Below are positions 25,125-34,096 of a stretch of 64,000 nt of DNA, one piece after another. Under the pieces are notes generated by a model. It did no database searches. It worked only from the letters and a program-made list of their open reading frames with translations, and was not told the DNA's origin. The DNA is from Paludibacterium sp. (GTDB lineage: Bacteria; Pseudomonadota; Gammaproteobacteria; Burkholderiales; Chromobacteriaceae). The number at the start of each line of letters is the position of its first letter. Within the stretch, counting starts at the first letter, position 1. A program made the translations under genes and the position numbers. The stretch spans positions 35,243 to 99,242 of the forward strand of contig NZ_JAFAND010000133.1 in the NCBI RefSeq assembly GCF_019232825.1, read 5' to 3'.

Positions 25125-26465
25125 ATGTTTCTGCCGCAGGAATTCATTGTCAAAAAGCGCGATAAGAAAGCGCTGACCGTTAGCGAAATTCAGCAATTTG
25201 TTCAGGGGATCACCGACGGGTCGGTGGCCGATAGCCAAATTTCGGCTTTTGCCATGTCGGTGTTTTTCAACGATTTGGCTTTGGACGAGAACGTGGCGCT
25301 GACGATGGCGATGCGCGACTCCGGCCGCCGCATGCGTTGGGATGACCTTCATCTGCCCGGTCCGGTGCTGGACAAGCATTCGACCGGCGGCGTGGGGGAC
25401 GTGGTGTCGCTGATGCTCGGGCCGATGATCGCCGCCTGTGGCGGTTTCGTGCCGATGATTTCCGGCCGTGGCCTGGGCCACACCGGCGGCACGCTCGACA
25501 AGCTCTCCGCGATTCCCGGCTACGATCCGTTCCCCGATGCCGACCGTTTCCGCCGCATCGTCAAGGAAGTGGGTGTCTCGATCATCGGACAGACCAACGA
25601 CTTGGCGCCGGCCGATCGCCGTTTCTATGCCACGCGCGACGTGACCGGCACGGTTGAATCGATCGCGCTGATCACCGCCTCGATTCTGTCGAAAAAACTG
25701 GCTGCCGGCCTCGATGTGCTGGTGATGGACGTCAAGACGGGCTCGGGCGCTTTCATGCCGACCTTTGAATTGTCGAAGGCGCTGGCCGAACGCATCGTCC
25801 GCGTCGGCAATGGCGCCGGCGTCAAGACGAGCGCGCTCGTGACCGATATGAACCAGTCTCTGGCCACCTGTGCCGGCAACGCCATCGAAACCGCCGAGGC
25901 CGTGCGTTATTTGACGGGGCAGACCCGTTCGGATCGTCTGCATGAAATCACCATCGCGTTGTGCGCCGAAATGCTGCTGGCCGGCGGCTTGGCCAGCGAC
26001 ACGGCGGATGCCGAAGCCCGCCTGCTGCAGGCGCTCGATAGCGGCCGCGCCGCCGAGATCTTCGGCCGCATGGTGGCAACCATGGGCGGGCCGGCCGACT
26101 TCGTCGAACGCTATGCCCATTATTTCGAGCCGGCGCCGATCGTGCGCCCGGTCTTCGCCGACGCGGAGGGCTTCGTGACCGCCACCGATACGCGCGGTTT
26201 GGGCATGGCGGTATGCGCGTTGGGCGGCGGCCGTCGCTTGGCGACCGACGTGCTCGATTATCGCGTCGGCCTGACGGATCTGGTCGAGTTGGGGCAAAAA
26301 ATCGATTCGAAGACGCCACTGGCGGTGGTGCATGCCGCGACCGAAGACAGTTTCGACGAGGCGCGGCGCCGCGTGATCGAGGCGGTGAGCCTCGGCGCGA
26401 GTCCTGCGGCACGGCCGCAGCAGGTATATTGCATCCTGCGCGAAGGCGATCTGGCCAGGCAGTGA
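25125..26465 (+). CDS. deoA: thymidine phosphorylase
   Basis: A 446-residue enzyme that splits thymidine or deoxyuridine with phosphate to give deoxyribose-1-phosphate. The family signature sits near residue 108-125 ([15 protein letters not shown]), with KHSTGGVGD near 85 for phosphate binding. The length is near the 440 of E. coli DeoA. GAGGAG stands nine bases before the ATG, and deoB starts ten bases after the stop. Confidence 0.97.
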   Translation: MFLPQEFIVKKRDKKALTVSEIQQFVQGITDGSVADSQISAFAMSVFFNDLALDENVALTMAMRDSGRRMRWDDLHLPGPVLDKHSTGGVGDVVSLMLGPMIAACGGFVPMISGRGLGHTGGTLDKLSAIPGYDPFPDADRFRRIVKEVGVSIIGQTNDLAPADRRFYATRDVTGTVESIALITASILSKKLAAGLDVLVMDVKTGSGAFMPTFELSKALAERIVRVGNGAGVKTSALVTDMNQSLATCAGNAIETAEAVRYLTGQTRSDRLHEITIALCAEMLLAGGLASDTADAEARLLQALDSGRAAEIFGRMVATMGGPADFVERYAHYFEPAPIVRPVFADAEGFVTATDTRGLGMAVCALGGGRRLATDVLDYRVGLTDLVELGQKIDSKTPLAVVHAATEDSFDEARRRVIEAVSLGASPAARPQQVYCILREGDLARQ

Positions 26466-26475
26466 GGAGGACGAC

Positions 26476-27693
26476 ATGAAACGAGCCATCATCTTGATTT
26501 TGGATTCGCTGGGCATCGGTGCCGCCGCCGACGCCGAGCGTTTTGGCGACGTCGGCAGCAACACGCTGGGGCACATCGCGCGCGACGCGGCGGCCGGCTT
26601 GCTCGACCGCGGCGGACGCAGCGGACCGCTGCGGCTGCCGAATCTGGCGCGGCTCGGTTTGGCGCATGCCTGCGAAATGTCCTGCGGCGAATATCCGGCC
26701 GGCGTCGAGCGCGTGACGCCGGTAGGGGCGTACGGTTACGCCAAGGAGCTGTCCTCGGGCAAGGACACCCCGTCCGGGCACTGGGAGATCGCCGGCGTGC
26801 CGGTGTTGTTCGAGTGGGGCTATTTCACCGACAGGGACAACTCGTTTCCGCCGGCTTTGCTCGACGCCATTGTCGCGCGCGCGCAATTGCCGGGATATCT
26901 GGGCAATTGCCATGCCTCCGGCACCGAGATTCTCGACCGCTTGGGCGAAGAGCACATGAAGACCGGCAAGCCGATTTTCTATACCTCGGCCGACTCGGTG
27001 TTTCAGATCGCCTGCCATGAAGAAACCTTCGGCCTGGAGCGGCTGTATCAGTTGTGCAAGATCACCCGCGAATTGCTTGAGCCTTACAACATCGGCCGCG
27101 TGATTGCGCGGCCGTTCGTCGGCTCGGAACGCGGCGCGTTTTCCCGCACCGGCAACCGCAAGGACCTGGCGGTGGAGCCGCCGGCGCCCACTGTGCTGAA
27201 AAAGCTGGCCGATGCCGGCGGCGCCGTGGTGTCGGTCGGCAAGATCTCCGATATCTACGCCCATGTCGGCATTACCCGCGCGGTGAAAGCCACCGGGCTC
27301 GACGCGCTGTGGGACGCCACGCTGGCGGAAGTGCGTCAAGCACAGGACCGCAGCATCGTCATGACTAATTTCGTTGATTTCGATTCCAGCTACGGCCACC
27401 GTCGCGATACCGCCGGTTATGCCGCCGCCCTGGAAGCGTTCGACCGGCGCTTGCCCGAGGTGATGGCGCTGCTCTCCGACGGCGATATCCTGATTCTGTC
27501 CGCCGATCATGGCTGCGATCCGACCTGGACCGGCACCGACCACACGCGCGAGCACATCCCCGTGCTGTGCTACGGCCCAAAGGTGCCGGCGGGTTCGCTC
27601 GGCGGTCGTGAGACGTTTGCCGACATCGGTCAATCGGTGGCGTGCCATTTCGGTCTGCCGCCGATGGACTACGGTACTTCTTTTCTTGCTTAA
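26476..27693 (+). CDS. deoB: phosphopentomutase
   Basis: A 405-residue metal-dependent mutase of the alkaline-phosphatase superfamily that interconverts (deoxy)ribose-1-phosphate and -5-phosphate. It begins with the metal-binding ILDSLGIG, has the phospho-acceptor threonine in [15 protein letters not shown] (near 95-110) and the C-terminal metal ligands in [10 protein letters not shown] and [17 protein letters not shown] lies before the ATG. It joins the DeoA and DeoD products to DeoC in the operon. Confidence 0.97.
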   Translation: MKRAIILILDSLGIGAAADAERFGDVGSNTLGHIARDAAAGLLDRGGRSGPLRLPNLARLGLAHACEMSCGEYPAGVERVTPVGAYGYAKELSSGKDTPSGHWEIAGVPVLFEWGYFTDRDNSFPPALLDAIVARAQLPGYLGNCHASGTEILDRLGEEHMKTGKPIFYTSADSVFQIACHEETFGLERLYQLCKITRELLEPYNIGRVIARPFVGSERGAFSRTGNRKDLAVEPPAPTVLKKLADAGGAVVSVGKISDIYAHVGITRAVKATGLDALWDATLAEVRQAQDRSIVMTNFVDFDSSYGHRRDTAGYAAALEAFDRRLPEVMALLSDGDILILSADHGCDPTWTGTDHTREHIPVLCYGPKVPAGSLGGRETFADIGQSVACHFGLPPMDYGTSFLA

Positions 27694-27714
27694 CCCGTTC
27701 GCTTAAGGACTGTC

Positions 27715-28425
27715 ATGCCAACTCCGCATATCAGCGCCCAGCCAGGGGATTTTGCCGACATCGTGCTGATGCCGGGCGATCCGCTGCGCGCGCAAATGAT
27801 CGCTGAAACCTATCTCGAGGGTGCCCGCCAGGTGACGGCGGTGCGCAACATGTACGGCTATACCGGCAGCTATAAAGGCCGCCGGCTGTCGGTGATGGCG
27901 CACGGCATGGGTATTCCGTCGTGCAGCATCTACACGACCGAGCTGATCAAGGATTATGGCGTCAAGACCATCATCCGCGTCGGCTCCTGCGGCGCGACGA
28001 CCGAAAAGCTGAAACTGCGCGACGTGGTCATCGCCATGGGCGCGTCGACCGACAGCAAGGTCAACCGTATGCGCCTGATGGATCACGATTTCGCCGCCAT
28101 CGCCGATTACGACGTGTTGCGCGCCGCGGTGGACGCCGCCGAGCGGCTCAACAAATCTGTCCATGTCGGTAACGTGTTCTCGGCGGATTTATTCTATTCG
28201 GTGCAGCCGGAAATGTTGGGCCGGCTGGCGGCGATGAACGTGCAGGCGATCGAAATGGAACTGGCCGGCATTTATGGTGTTGCGGCGCAATATGGCGCGC
28301 GTGCCCTGGGCATTCTGACGGTGTCGGACGTGATCCCGACCGGTGAGGTGACGTCGTCCGAAGAGCGTCAGACGAGCTTCCACGATATGATGGAAATCGC
28401 GCTGGAAACGGCTCTGGCGCTGTAG
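27715..28425 (+). CDS. deoD: purine nucleoside phosphorylase, DeoD type
   Basis: A 236-residue hexameric-type phosphorylase that releases purine bases from (deoxy)nucleosides. It starts [26 protein letters not shown], which contains the phosphate site, with the purine site [16 protein letters not shown] region near 180 and SDV near 204, all as in E. coli DeoD. AAGGAC stands before the ATG. Last gene of the deo operon, followed by a GC-rich hairpin. Confidence 0.97.
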   Translation: MPTPHISAQPGDFADIVLMPGDPLRAQMIAETYLEGARQVTAVRNMYGYTGSYKGRRLSVMAHGMGIPSCSIYTTELIKDYGVKTIIRVGSCGATTEKLKLRDVVIAMGASTDSKVNRMRLMDHDFAAIADYDVLRAAVDAAERLNKSVHVGNVFSADLFYSVQPEMLGRLAAMNVQAIEMELAGIYGVAAQYGARALGILTVSDVIPTGEVTSSEERQTSFHDMMEIALETALAL

Positions 28426-28442
28426 TCTCCTCGATTGGCGCG

Positions 28443-28470
28443 ACGCCCGGCATGCCCGGGCGTTGTTGTT
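28443..28470 (+). terminator. probable terminator of the deo operon
   Basis: ACGCCCGG (28443-28450) pairs with CCGGGCGT (28456-28463), followed by an interrupted T-rich tract TTGTTGTTT. Weaker than the other terminators of the window. Confidence 0.6.
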
Positions 28471-28514
28471 TGTGGCTTTTATGCTTTGCGCATAGTGCAG
28501 TGCACAAAAAGTGC

Positions 28515-28543
28515 TTGCAAATTGATTTTCGCCTGCCAATAAT
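28515..28543 (+). promoter_or_regulatory. sigma-70-like promoter of a candidate small RNA
   Basis: TTGCAA (28515-28520) and AATAAT (28538-28543) are exactly 17 bases apart. Transcription would start near 28550. Confidence 0.5.
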
Positions 28544-28549
28544 GGATTC

Positions 28550-28645
28550 ACATCAGGCGCTTTCCGTGCGTTTTGGTGTTGTCTCCTCCATCCTCCTTTC
28601 AAAGGTGGAACTTGGCGCGATCGCAACCTGGTTGCGCTTTTTTTT
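28550..28645 (+). ncRNA. candidate small RNA with anti-Shine-Dalgarno segment
   Basis: Between deoD and rplM, a region of about 96 bases lies between a promoter-like pair (28515-28543) and a Rho-independent terminator: CGCAAC (28622-28627), loop CTG, GTTGCG, then eight T residues. No ribosome binding site plus start codon is seen inside. The segment 28581-28600 is pyrimidine-rich and holds TCTCCTCC and TCCTCC, which could pair with Shine-Dalgarno sequences of target mRNAs, as in the neisserial and alphaproteobacterial CU-rich sRNAs. rplM has its own promoter further down. The alternative is an attenuated leader of rplM-rpsI. Confidence 0.5.
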
Positions 28646-28698
28646 GTCCTTAAAAACGGACTTTGCCGCGTTCAGATTTCTTCTTGTCTCACAATGGT

Positions 28699-28728
28699 TT
28701 GACAGGGTTAACGGGCTTGTAATACAAT
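28699..28728 (+). promoter_or_regulatory. promoter of rplM-rpsI
   Basis: A consensus TTGACA (28699-28704) and TACAAT (28723-28728) with an 18-base spacer, preceded by an A/T-rich stretch and 35 bases from the rplM ATG. Confidence 0.75.
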
Positions 28729-28763
28729 CCGTAACTTTCAAGAATTACGATGAGAAGAGTTCC

Positions 28764-29198
28764 ATGAAGACCTTTTCTGCCAAGCCGCATGAGGTAAAGC
28801 GCGAGTGGTTCGTGGTCGACGCCTCCGACAAGGTACTGGGTCGTCTGGCTGCCGAAATCGCGCACCTGTTGCGCGGTAAGCACAAGCCGGAATACACCCC
28901 GCACGTTGATACCGGCGATTATATCGTCGTCGTCAACGCCGACAAGCTGCGCGTTACCGGTGCCAAGGCACAGGATAAGATTTACTACCGTCATACCACC
29001 TACCCGGGCGGGATCCGTGAGCGTACCTTCACCGAACTGCAAAACCAGTTCCCGGAGCGCGTTCTGGAAAAAGCCGTCAAGGGCATGCTGCCGAAGGGGC
29101 CGCTGGGCTACGCGATGATCAAGAAGCTCAAGGTATACGCTGGTAGCGAGCACCCGCACGCGGCTCAACAGCCGAAAGTGCTGGAAATCAGTTTTTGA
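28764..29198 (+). CDS. rplM: 50S ribosomal protein L13
   Basis: A 144-residue L13 starting [20 protein letters not shown], with the conserved [31 protein letters not shown] and [15 protein letters not shown] blocks. It is an early-assembling protein of the large subunit. It is followed after nine bases by rpsI in the universal rplM-rpsI operon. In E. coli, L13 represses this operon through its leader; whether that applies here is not known. In-frame codons upstream of 28764 lie in the leader and are not used. Confidence 0.99.
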   Translation: MKTFSAKPHEVKREWFVVDASDKVLGRLAAEIAHLLRGKHKPEYTPHVDTGDYIVVVNADKLRVTGAKAQDKIYYRHTTYPGGIRERTFTELQNQFPERVLEKAVKGMLPKGPLGYAMIKKLKVYAGSEHPHAAQQPKVLEISF

Positions 29199-29207
29199 GG
29201 CTAAAAG

Positions 29208-29600
29208 ATGAACGGTAAATACTACTACGGTACCGGCCGTCGCAAGAGCTCGGTTGCACGCGTGTTCATGCAAAAGGGCAACGGTCAGATCCTGGTCAAC
29301 GGCAAGCCTGTTGACGAATACTTCGCCCGCGAAACCGGTCGCATGGTGATTCGTCAGCCGCTGGCGCTGACCGAGAACCTCGAATCCTTCGACATTAAGG
29401 TCAATGTCGTCGGCGGCGGCGAAACCGGCCAAGCCGGCGCCATCCGTCACGGCATCACCCGCGCGTTGATCGATTACGATGCTGCCCTGAAGGCTGCGCT
29501 GTCCAATGCCGGCTTCGTGACGCGCGATGCCCGCGAAGTAGAACGTAAGAAGGTCGGTCTGCGTAAAGCTCGCCGCGCCAAGCAGTTCTCCAAGCGTTAA
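29208..29600 (+). CDS. rpsI: 30S ribosomal protein S9
   Basis: A 130-residue S9 with the family start [17 protein letters not shown] and the basic C-terminal tail ([18 protein letters not shown]) that reaches towards the P-site tRNA. It follows rplM after nine bases and ends in a strong terminator. Confidence 0.99.
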   Translation: MNGKYYYGTGRRKSSVARVFMQKGNGQILVNGKPVDEYFARETGRMVIRQPLALTENLESFDIKVNVVGGGETGQAGAIRHGITRALIDYDAALKAALSNAGFVTRDAREVERKKVGLRKARRAKQFSKR

Positions 29601-29623
29601 TCGCTTCGGCAGTCTGTCTTACC

Positions 29624-29648
29624 AAAAGCCGCCCTCGGGCGGCTTTTT
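29624..29648 (+). terminator. terminator of rplM-rpsI
   Basis: GCCGCC (29628-29633) pairs with GGCGGC (29638-29643) inside flanking A and T runs. A weaker hairpin follows at 29701-29724 (ATAATGTCG/CGACGTTAT with TTTTCTG after it), which may be a second terminator or part of the argC leader. Confidence 0.9.
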
Positions 29649-29743
29649 ATTTTATTTGGAATTGCGGATTTCATGTTGCACTGCGTGATGGTTGAATCGG
29701 ATAATGTCGTTTTTGCGACGTTATTTTCTGTTTGGGTGACGGC

Positions 29744-30772
29744 ATGATCAAAGTGGGCGTGGTTGGCGGGACGGGATATACCGGAGTGGAATTGCTGCGT
29801 TTGCTGGCTGGGCATCCGGCCGCGCGCGTCGTCGGCGTGACTTCGCGCAAGGAAGCCGGCATGCGCGTCGACCAACTGTTCCACAACCTGCGCGGCTACG
29901 TCGATCTGTCTTTTTCGTCACCGGACGAGGCGGGCTTGACCGAGTGTGATGTGGTATTTTTCGCCACGCCCAATGGCGTGGCGATGCACGAGGCGCGCGG
30001 GTTGCTGGATGCCGGCGTACGGGTCATCGATCTGGCCGCCGACTTTCGCTTGCGCGACGTGGCCGAGTGGGAAAAGTGGTACGGCATGACGCATGCCAGC
30101 CCCGATTTAGTGGCCGAGGCCGTGTATGGTCTGCCGGAGATGAACCGTGCGGCGATTGCCGGCGCGCGCCTGGTGGCGAACCCGGGATGTTATCCGACCG
30201 CGGTGCAACTGGGTTTCCTGCCGCTGATCGAGGCCGGACTTGTCGATGCCGGCGCGTTGATCGCCGATTGCAAGTCCGGGGTGTCGGGTGCGGGGCGCAA
30301 AGGGGAGATTGGCGGGCTGCTGGCCGAGGTTGGCGATTCGTTCAAGGCGTATGGCGTTGGCGGTCACCGCCATTTGCCGGAAATCCGCCAAGGGTTGTCG
30401 CGGATGCGGAACGCGGCGACCGGGTTGACCTTCGTGCCGCATTTGACGCCCATGATCCGTGGCATTCATGCCACGTTGTACGCGCGTCTGACGGCGGAGG
30501 TGGATTTGCAGACGCTGTTTGAGGCGCGTTACCACGACGAAGCCTTCGTCGACGTCATGCCGGCGGGCAGTACGCCGGAAACCCGGTCGGTGCGGGGCGC
30601 GAATCTGTGCCGCGTGGCGGTGCACCGCCCGCAAGGCGGGGATACGGTGGTGGTGCTGTCGGTGATCGATAATCTGGTCAAGGGGGCGGCCGGCCAGGCG
30701 GTGCAGAACATGAATCTGATGTTCGGCCTGGCGGAGTCGACAGGGCTCACCGGCGTGCCGTTGTTGCCCTAG
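29744..30772 (+). CDS. argC: N-acetyl-gamma-glutamyl-phosphate reductase
   Basis: A 342-residue NADPH-dependent enzyme of arginine synthesis. The N-terminal Rossmann motif reads [18 protein letters not shown], and the catalytic Cys lies in [12 protein letters not shown] near residue 150. I chose the ATG at 29744 because the protein then starts MIKVGVVGG like its relatives; an in-frame TTG lies four codons upstream. No other arg gene is adjacent. Its TAG stop lies inside a CTAG that forms the left edge of a MITE-like element. Confidence 0.96.
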   Translation: MIKVGVVGGTGYTGVELLRLLAGHPAARVVGVTSRKEAGMRVDQLFHNLRGYVDLSFSSPDEAGLTECDVVFFATPNGVAMHEARGLLDAGVRVIDLAADFRLRDVAEWEKWYGMTHASPDLVAEAVYGLPEMNRAAIAGARLVANPGCYPTAVQLGFLPLIEAGLVDAGALIADCKSGVSGAGRKGEIGGLLAEVGDSFKAYGVGGHRHLPEIRQGLSRMRNAATGLTFVPHLTPMIRGIHATLYARLTAEVDLQTLFEARYHDEAFVDVMPAGSTPETRSVRGANLCRVAVHRPQGGDTVVVLSVIDNLVKGAAGQAVQNMNLMFGLAESTGLTGVPLLP

Positions 30773-30773
30773 T

Positions 30774-30956
30774 ACTACAGCAGCAGAGCGCTCGAAAGAG
30801 CAGGGCCTGGCGCCATAAGTGTCTGTGGCGCACTGCCTGCGGCGAGTGCGCCCTACGCGAGCGCGCATCCGGGGGCGTAGGGCGCAATCGCCGCGCAATG
30901 CGCGGCATTGCGCCAACGCCTGCACGAGGCGAGACCAGGAGCTACCGCTGTAGTAT
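30774..30956. mobile_element. MITE-like element, 183 bp, after argC
   Basis: Terminal inverted repeats TACTACAGC (30774-30782) and GCTGTAGTA (30948-30956), extendable with one mismatch. It is flanked by CTAG (30770-30773) and TTAG (30957-30960), an imperfect YTAR direct repeat of the kind made by IS5-type transposases (inference). The interior is non-coding and strongly folded: GCGCCCTACGC (30849-30859) pairs with GCGTAGGGCGC (30876-30886), and GGCGCAAT...GCCGCGC pairs with GCGCGGCATTGCGCC (30883-30916). Only one copy is in the window. It fills most of the 295-base argC-erpA gap. Confidence 0.65.
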
Positions 30957-31014
30957 TAGAGGTTGGTGACGGATGAACCCGAGGCTTGATTTTCTCGCCA
31001 TGCGTTACCATATC

Positions 31015-31031
31015 CTACTAAACTAGTAGGA
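31015..31031. promoter_or_regulatory. dyad in the erpA leader
   Basis: CCTACTA (31015-31021) and TAGTAGG (31025-31031) around AAC, 36 bases before the erpA ATG. A possible operator; the regulator is unknown and it does not clearly match an IscR site. Confidence 0.4.
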
Positions 31032-31067
31032 AAGCCGTTTTTCGGCTCCACGCTTTAGAGGCCTATC

Positions 31068-31418
31068 ATGACTGAAACGACTGAAATGCTGTCCCCGATC
31101 CTGTTTACCGACAGTGCCTGCAGCAAGGTGCGCGAGCTGATCGCCGAAGAAGGCAATCCGGAACTCAAGTTGCGCGTGTTCGTCACCGGCGGCGGCTGCT
31201 CCGGTTTCCAATACGGGTTCACCTTCGATGAGCTGGTGAACGAGGACGACACCCAGATCGCGCGTGAGGGCGTGACCTTCTTGGTCGACCCGATGAGCTA
31301 TCAATATTTGGTCGGCGCGGAAATCGACTACCAGGAAAGCCTGGAAGGCTCGCAATTCGTCATCAAGAATCCGAACGCCACCACGACCTGCGGCTGCGGA
31401 TCTTCGTTCTCGGTGTAA
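31068..31418 (+). CDS. erpA: iron-sulfur cluster insertion protein ErpA
   Basis: A 116-residue A-type carrier that delivers Fe-S clusters to apoproteins. It has the family's three cysteines: [11 protein letters not shown] near residue 44 and the C-terminal [11 protein letters not shown] (Cys-Gly-Cys). The length and the [12 protein letters not shown] block fit ErpA rather than IscA. It has a dyad in its leader and is followed by a strong terminator, so it is probably monocistronic. Confidence 0.95.
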   Translation: MTETTEMLSPILFTDSACSKVRELIAEEGNPELKLRVFVTGGGCSGFQYGFTFDELVNEDDTQIAREGVTFLVDPMSYQYLVGAEIDYQESLEGSQFVIKNPNATTTCGCGSSFSV

Positions 31419-31436
31419 GTTTTTTTGCGATAAGAT

Positions 31437-31464
31437 AAAAGCCTGGGGTTTTCCCAGGCTTTTT
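31437..31464 (+). terminator. terminator of erpA
   Basis: AAGCCTGGG and CCCAGGCTT (31439-31461) around GTTTT, followed by T residues. The cheR start codon lies only seven bases after it. Confidence 0.9.
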
Positions 31465-31470
31465 ATTTGG

Positions 31471-32379
31471 ATGGACATGGACAAGCTGCCGCCACTGACT
31501 TTGCCCAAGGTTGAATTCAACCGCGAATTTCAGTTTACCGATGCCGATTTCGAGCGGATCCGCAAATTGATCTACAAAGAAGCCGGTATTTCTTTGAATG
31601 CCACCAAGAAGGACATGGTGTACGGGCGGCTAGTGCGACGTATCCGCGAGTTGAAGCTGCCGGGGTTCGCCCAGTATGTCGATTTGCTGGAGTCCGTGCA
31701 GGGCCGGCGGGAGTTCGAGCAATTCGTTAATGCGCTGACGACCAATCTGACTTTTTTCTTTCGCGAGGAGCATCATTTCCCGCTGTTGGCCGAACATTTG
31801 AAGAAGCGCGCCGCTGCCGGCGCGACGGAAATCAATATTTGGTGCGCGGCGTCTTCCACCGGCGAGGAGCCTTACTCGCTCGCCATGACGGCGATGGAGA
31901 CGCTACACGGCACGGGGCCGAAAGTGGCCATCGTGGCGACCGACCTGGATACCCTGGTGCTGGAGACCGGCCGCAAGGGGATTTATCCGGCCGACAAGGT
32001 GGCGCGGCTGCCCGCCGGACACGCCAGCAAATACTTCGACAAGCTGGCTGATGGCTCCTATCAGGCCAAGGCGCAGTTGCGCAATATGATCACGTTTTCC
32101 CGCTTGAATTTGATCGAAGCGCAATGGTCGGTGCATAAGCAATTTGACGCGATCTTTTGCCGCAATGTGATGATCTATTTCGATCGCGACACGCAATTCA
32201 CCATTCTCAAGCGCTTCGCTCCGCTGCTGCGGCCAGATGGTTTGTTGTTCGTCGGCCATTCCGAGAATTTTTATTTCGCGGCGGAGTATTTCCGCCTGCG
32301 CGGCAAGACGGTGTACGAACATGCGCCCAAGGGCGGCAATCAGCCCAAGGCCGGTGAATTGGCGAAAGGGCGCGGATGA
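31471..32379 (+). CDS. cheR: CheR-type chemotaxis protein methyltransferase
   Basis: A 302-residue SAM-dependent methyltransferase that methylates receptor glutamates. It has the N-terminal all-alpha domain (FERIRKLIYKEAGISLNATKKDMVYGRLVRRIRELKL) and the catalytic domain with IWCAASSTGEEPYSLAM near 123-139 for SAM binding, plus FDAIFCRNVMIYFD near 225. No other chemotaxis gene is near, so it is an orphan. It has no convincing ribosome binding site (ATG at 31471 or 31477). Its TGA overlaps the dadA ATG (ATGA). Confidence 0.93.
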   Translation: MDMDKLPPLTLPKVEFNREFQFTDADFERIRKLIYKEAGISLNATKKDMVYGRLVRRIRELKLPGFAQYVDLLESVQGRREFEQFVNALTTNLTFFFREEHHFPLLAEHLKKRAAAGATEINIWCAASSTGEEPYSLAMTAMETLHGTGPKVAIVATDLDTLVLETGRKGIYPADKVARLPAGHASKYFDKLADGSYQAKAQLRNMITFSRLNLIEAQWSVHKQFDAIFCRNVMIYFDRDTQFTILKRFAPLLRPDGLLFVGHSENFYFAAEYFRLRGKTVYEHAPKGGNQPKAGELAKGRG

Positions 32380-33632
32380 AGGTCGCCGTGCTTGGGGCGG
32401 GGGTGGTTGGTGTCAGTACGGCCTGGTTTTTGGCCTGTGACGGCCATGAAGTCGAGGTGATCGACCGCGCCAGCGGGCCGGCGCGCGAGACCAGTTTCGC
32501 CAATGGCGGACAAATTTCCGTCAGCCAGTCCGAGCCGTGGGCGCATCCGGGCGCGCCGCTGCAAATTTTGCGCTGGCTTGGCAAGGAAGACTCGCCGCTC
32601 TTGTTCCGCTTGCGCTTGGACCCGGCGCAATGGCGCTGGATCGCGGGATTCCTGCGAGAGTGCCTGCCTGGGCGTTTCGAGCGCAATATGCGTCAGATGC
32701 TCGCGATCGGCAAATATAGCCGCGATACCTTCGCCGAACTGCGCCAGACGCTCGGCTTGCGCTACGACAACCTGGAGCGGGGCATTGTGACGCTGATCGC
32801 GACGCAAAAGGGGCTCGACGAAGCCGCGGACACCTGCCGCGTGATGGCGGGCTATGGCGTGGCCAAGCGCGTGGTTTCGCGCGAAGAGTTGTTGGCCATC
32901 GAACCGGCGCTGGCGCCGATCGCGCCACGTCTCGCCGGCGCGACCTTTTGTCCCGATGACGAGTCGGGCGACGTGCATCAGTTCACCGCGCGGCTGGCCG
33001 AGCATGCCGCGGCGCGCGGCGTGCGTTTCCGGTTCAATACGCGCGTCAATGCGCTGGAGGCGGTCGGGGGGAGCATCAGCGGCGTGTCGGTTACCGACGC
33101 CGACGGACACTACCAAACCGTCCGCGCCGATGCCTATGTGCTGGCATTGGGCAGCTTTTCGCCGCTCGTGGCGGCCACCGCGGGTTTGGCGTTGCCGGTG
33201 TACCCCACCAAGGGCTATTCCGCCACGGTGCCGGTGCGCGATACGCGGCTCGCGCCGCAAGTCAGCGTGACCGATGAGGATTACAAAATTGTGCTGACCC
33301 GTCTGGGCGACACGCTGCGCATTGCCGGCACCGCCGAATTGGCCGGTTATTCATCGCATTTGAACGCGGCGCGCTGTCAGGCGCTGATTCGGCGCGCACG
33401 GACGCTGTTGGCCGACGCGAGCGCCGACTGGGACGCTGCGCGCTTCTGGAGCGGCCTGCGCCCGAGCACGCCGGGCAACGTGCCGCTCATCGGCCGCACG
33501 CGCTTCCCCAACCTGTATCTGAACACCGGGCATGGCACGTTGGGTTTCACCGAAGGACCCGGCTCCGGCCGCGCGCTGGCGGCATTGATCGCCGGGCACG
33601 CGCTGCCGTTCGATTTCGGGTTCTGCGCGTAG
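32376..33632 (+). CDS. dadA: D-amino acid dehydrogenase small subunit (DadA-type)
   Basis: A 418-residue FAD-dependent dehydrogenase that oxidises D-amino acids such as D-alanine to keto acids, feeding electrons to the membrane. The dinucleotide site is VAVLGAGVVGVSTAWFLA at residues 3-20, followed by the DadA-typical TSFANGGQISVSQSEPWAHPGAP. The C-terminal FAD block GHGTLGFTEGPGSGRALA differs slightly from the usual GHGTLGWTMACGSG. It overlaps cheR by four bases and has no dadX racemase next to it. Confidence 0.92.
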   Translation: MKVAVLGAGVVGVSTAWFLACDGHEVEVIDRASGPARETSFANGGQISVSQSEPWAHPGAPLQILRWLGKEDSPLLFRLRLDPAQWRWIAGFLRECLPGRFERNMRQMLAIGKYSRDTFAELRQTLGLRYDNLERGIVTLIATQKGLDEAADTCRVMAGYGVAKRVVSREELLAIEPALAPIAPRLAGATFCPDDESGDVHQFTARLAEHAAARGVRFRFNTRVNALEAVGGSISGVSVTDADGHYQTVRADAYVLALGSFSPLVAATAGLALPVYPTKGYSATVPVRDTRLAPQVSVTDEDYKIVLTRLGDTLRIAGTAELAGYSSHLNAARCQALIRRARTLLADASADWDAARFWSGLRPSTPGNVPLIGRTRFPNLYLNTGHGTLGFTEGPGSGRALAALIAGHALPFDFGFCA

Positions 33633-33665
33633 CGCCCCCTTTGGACCCTTGGGGCCCTCGGGGCC

Positions 33666-34025
33666 TCAGCGCGGACGGTGGCCGCGTTCGATCATGACGC
33701 CGACCCGCTTGACCCCGGGCAGTATGCCCAGTTTGCTGACCGATACCTTGACCCATGGCGAGCCGAAATCATCGCGGATGACTTTGGCGATATATTCGGC
33801 CAACGCTTCGATCAGGAGAAAGTGGCGTTCGGCCAGTGCGGCACGCAGACGCTCGACCACCACGCCATAATGGATGGTGTCGCGAATGTCGTCGCTATGG
33901 CAGGGTGCCTCGCTGGGAATGCCGATCTCCATGTCGATTTCGATGGTTTGCGGCGTGGTTTTTTCCCACTCATAGATGCCGATAATGGTTTCGGCGCGCA
34001 TTTCGCGCAAAAAAATGATGTCCAT
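33666..34025 (-). CDS. folB: dihydroneopterin aldolase
   Basis: A 119-residue FolB that releases glycolaldehyde from dihydroneopterin in folate synthesis. It has the family pattern IIGIYEWEKTTPQTIEIDMEI with the conserved Glu22-type pterin ligand region, DTIHYGVVVERL and the catalytic lysine in VSVSKLG. It is divergent from plsY, the arrangement found in many gammaproteobacteria and betaproteobacteria, and convergent with dadA. Confidence 0.95.
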   Translation of the reverse strand: MDIIFLREMRAETIIGIYEWEKTTPQTIEIDMEIGIPSEAPCHSDDIRDTIHYGVVVERLRAALAERHFLLIEALAEYIAKVIRDDFGSPWVKVSVSKLGILPGVKRVGVMIERGHRPR

Positions 34026-34096
34026 CCGATTGCGGCTGTTGGGGAATGCCGCCTGATACCGTAGAATCTGAGACTTTGCATTTTAGTGGATATAAC

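Noticed and set aside
31425..31437. GCGATAAG before cheR, resembling the -10 of flagellar sigma-28 promoters
   Set aside because: No TAAA-type -35 lies 11 bases upstream, and the sequence overlaps the erpA terminator region.
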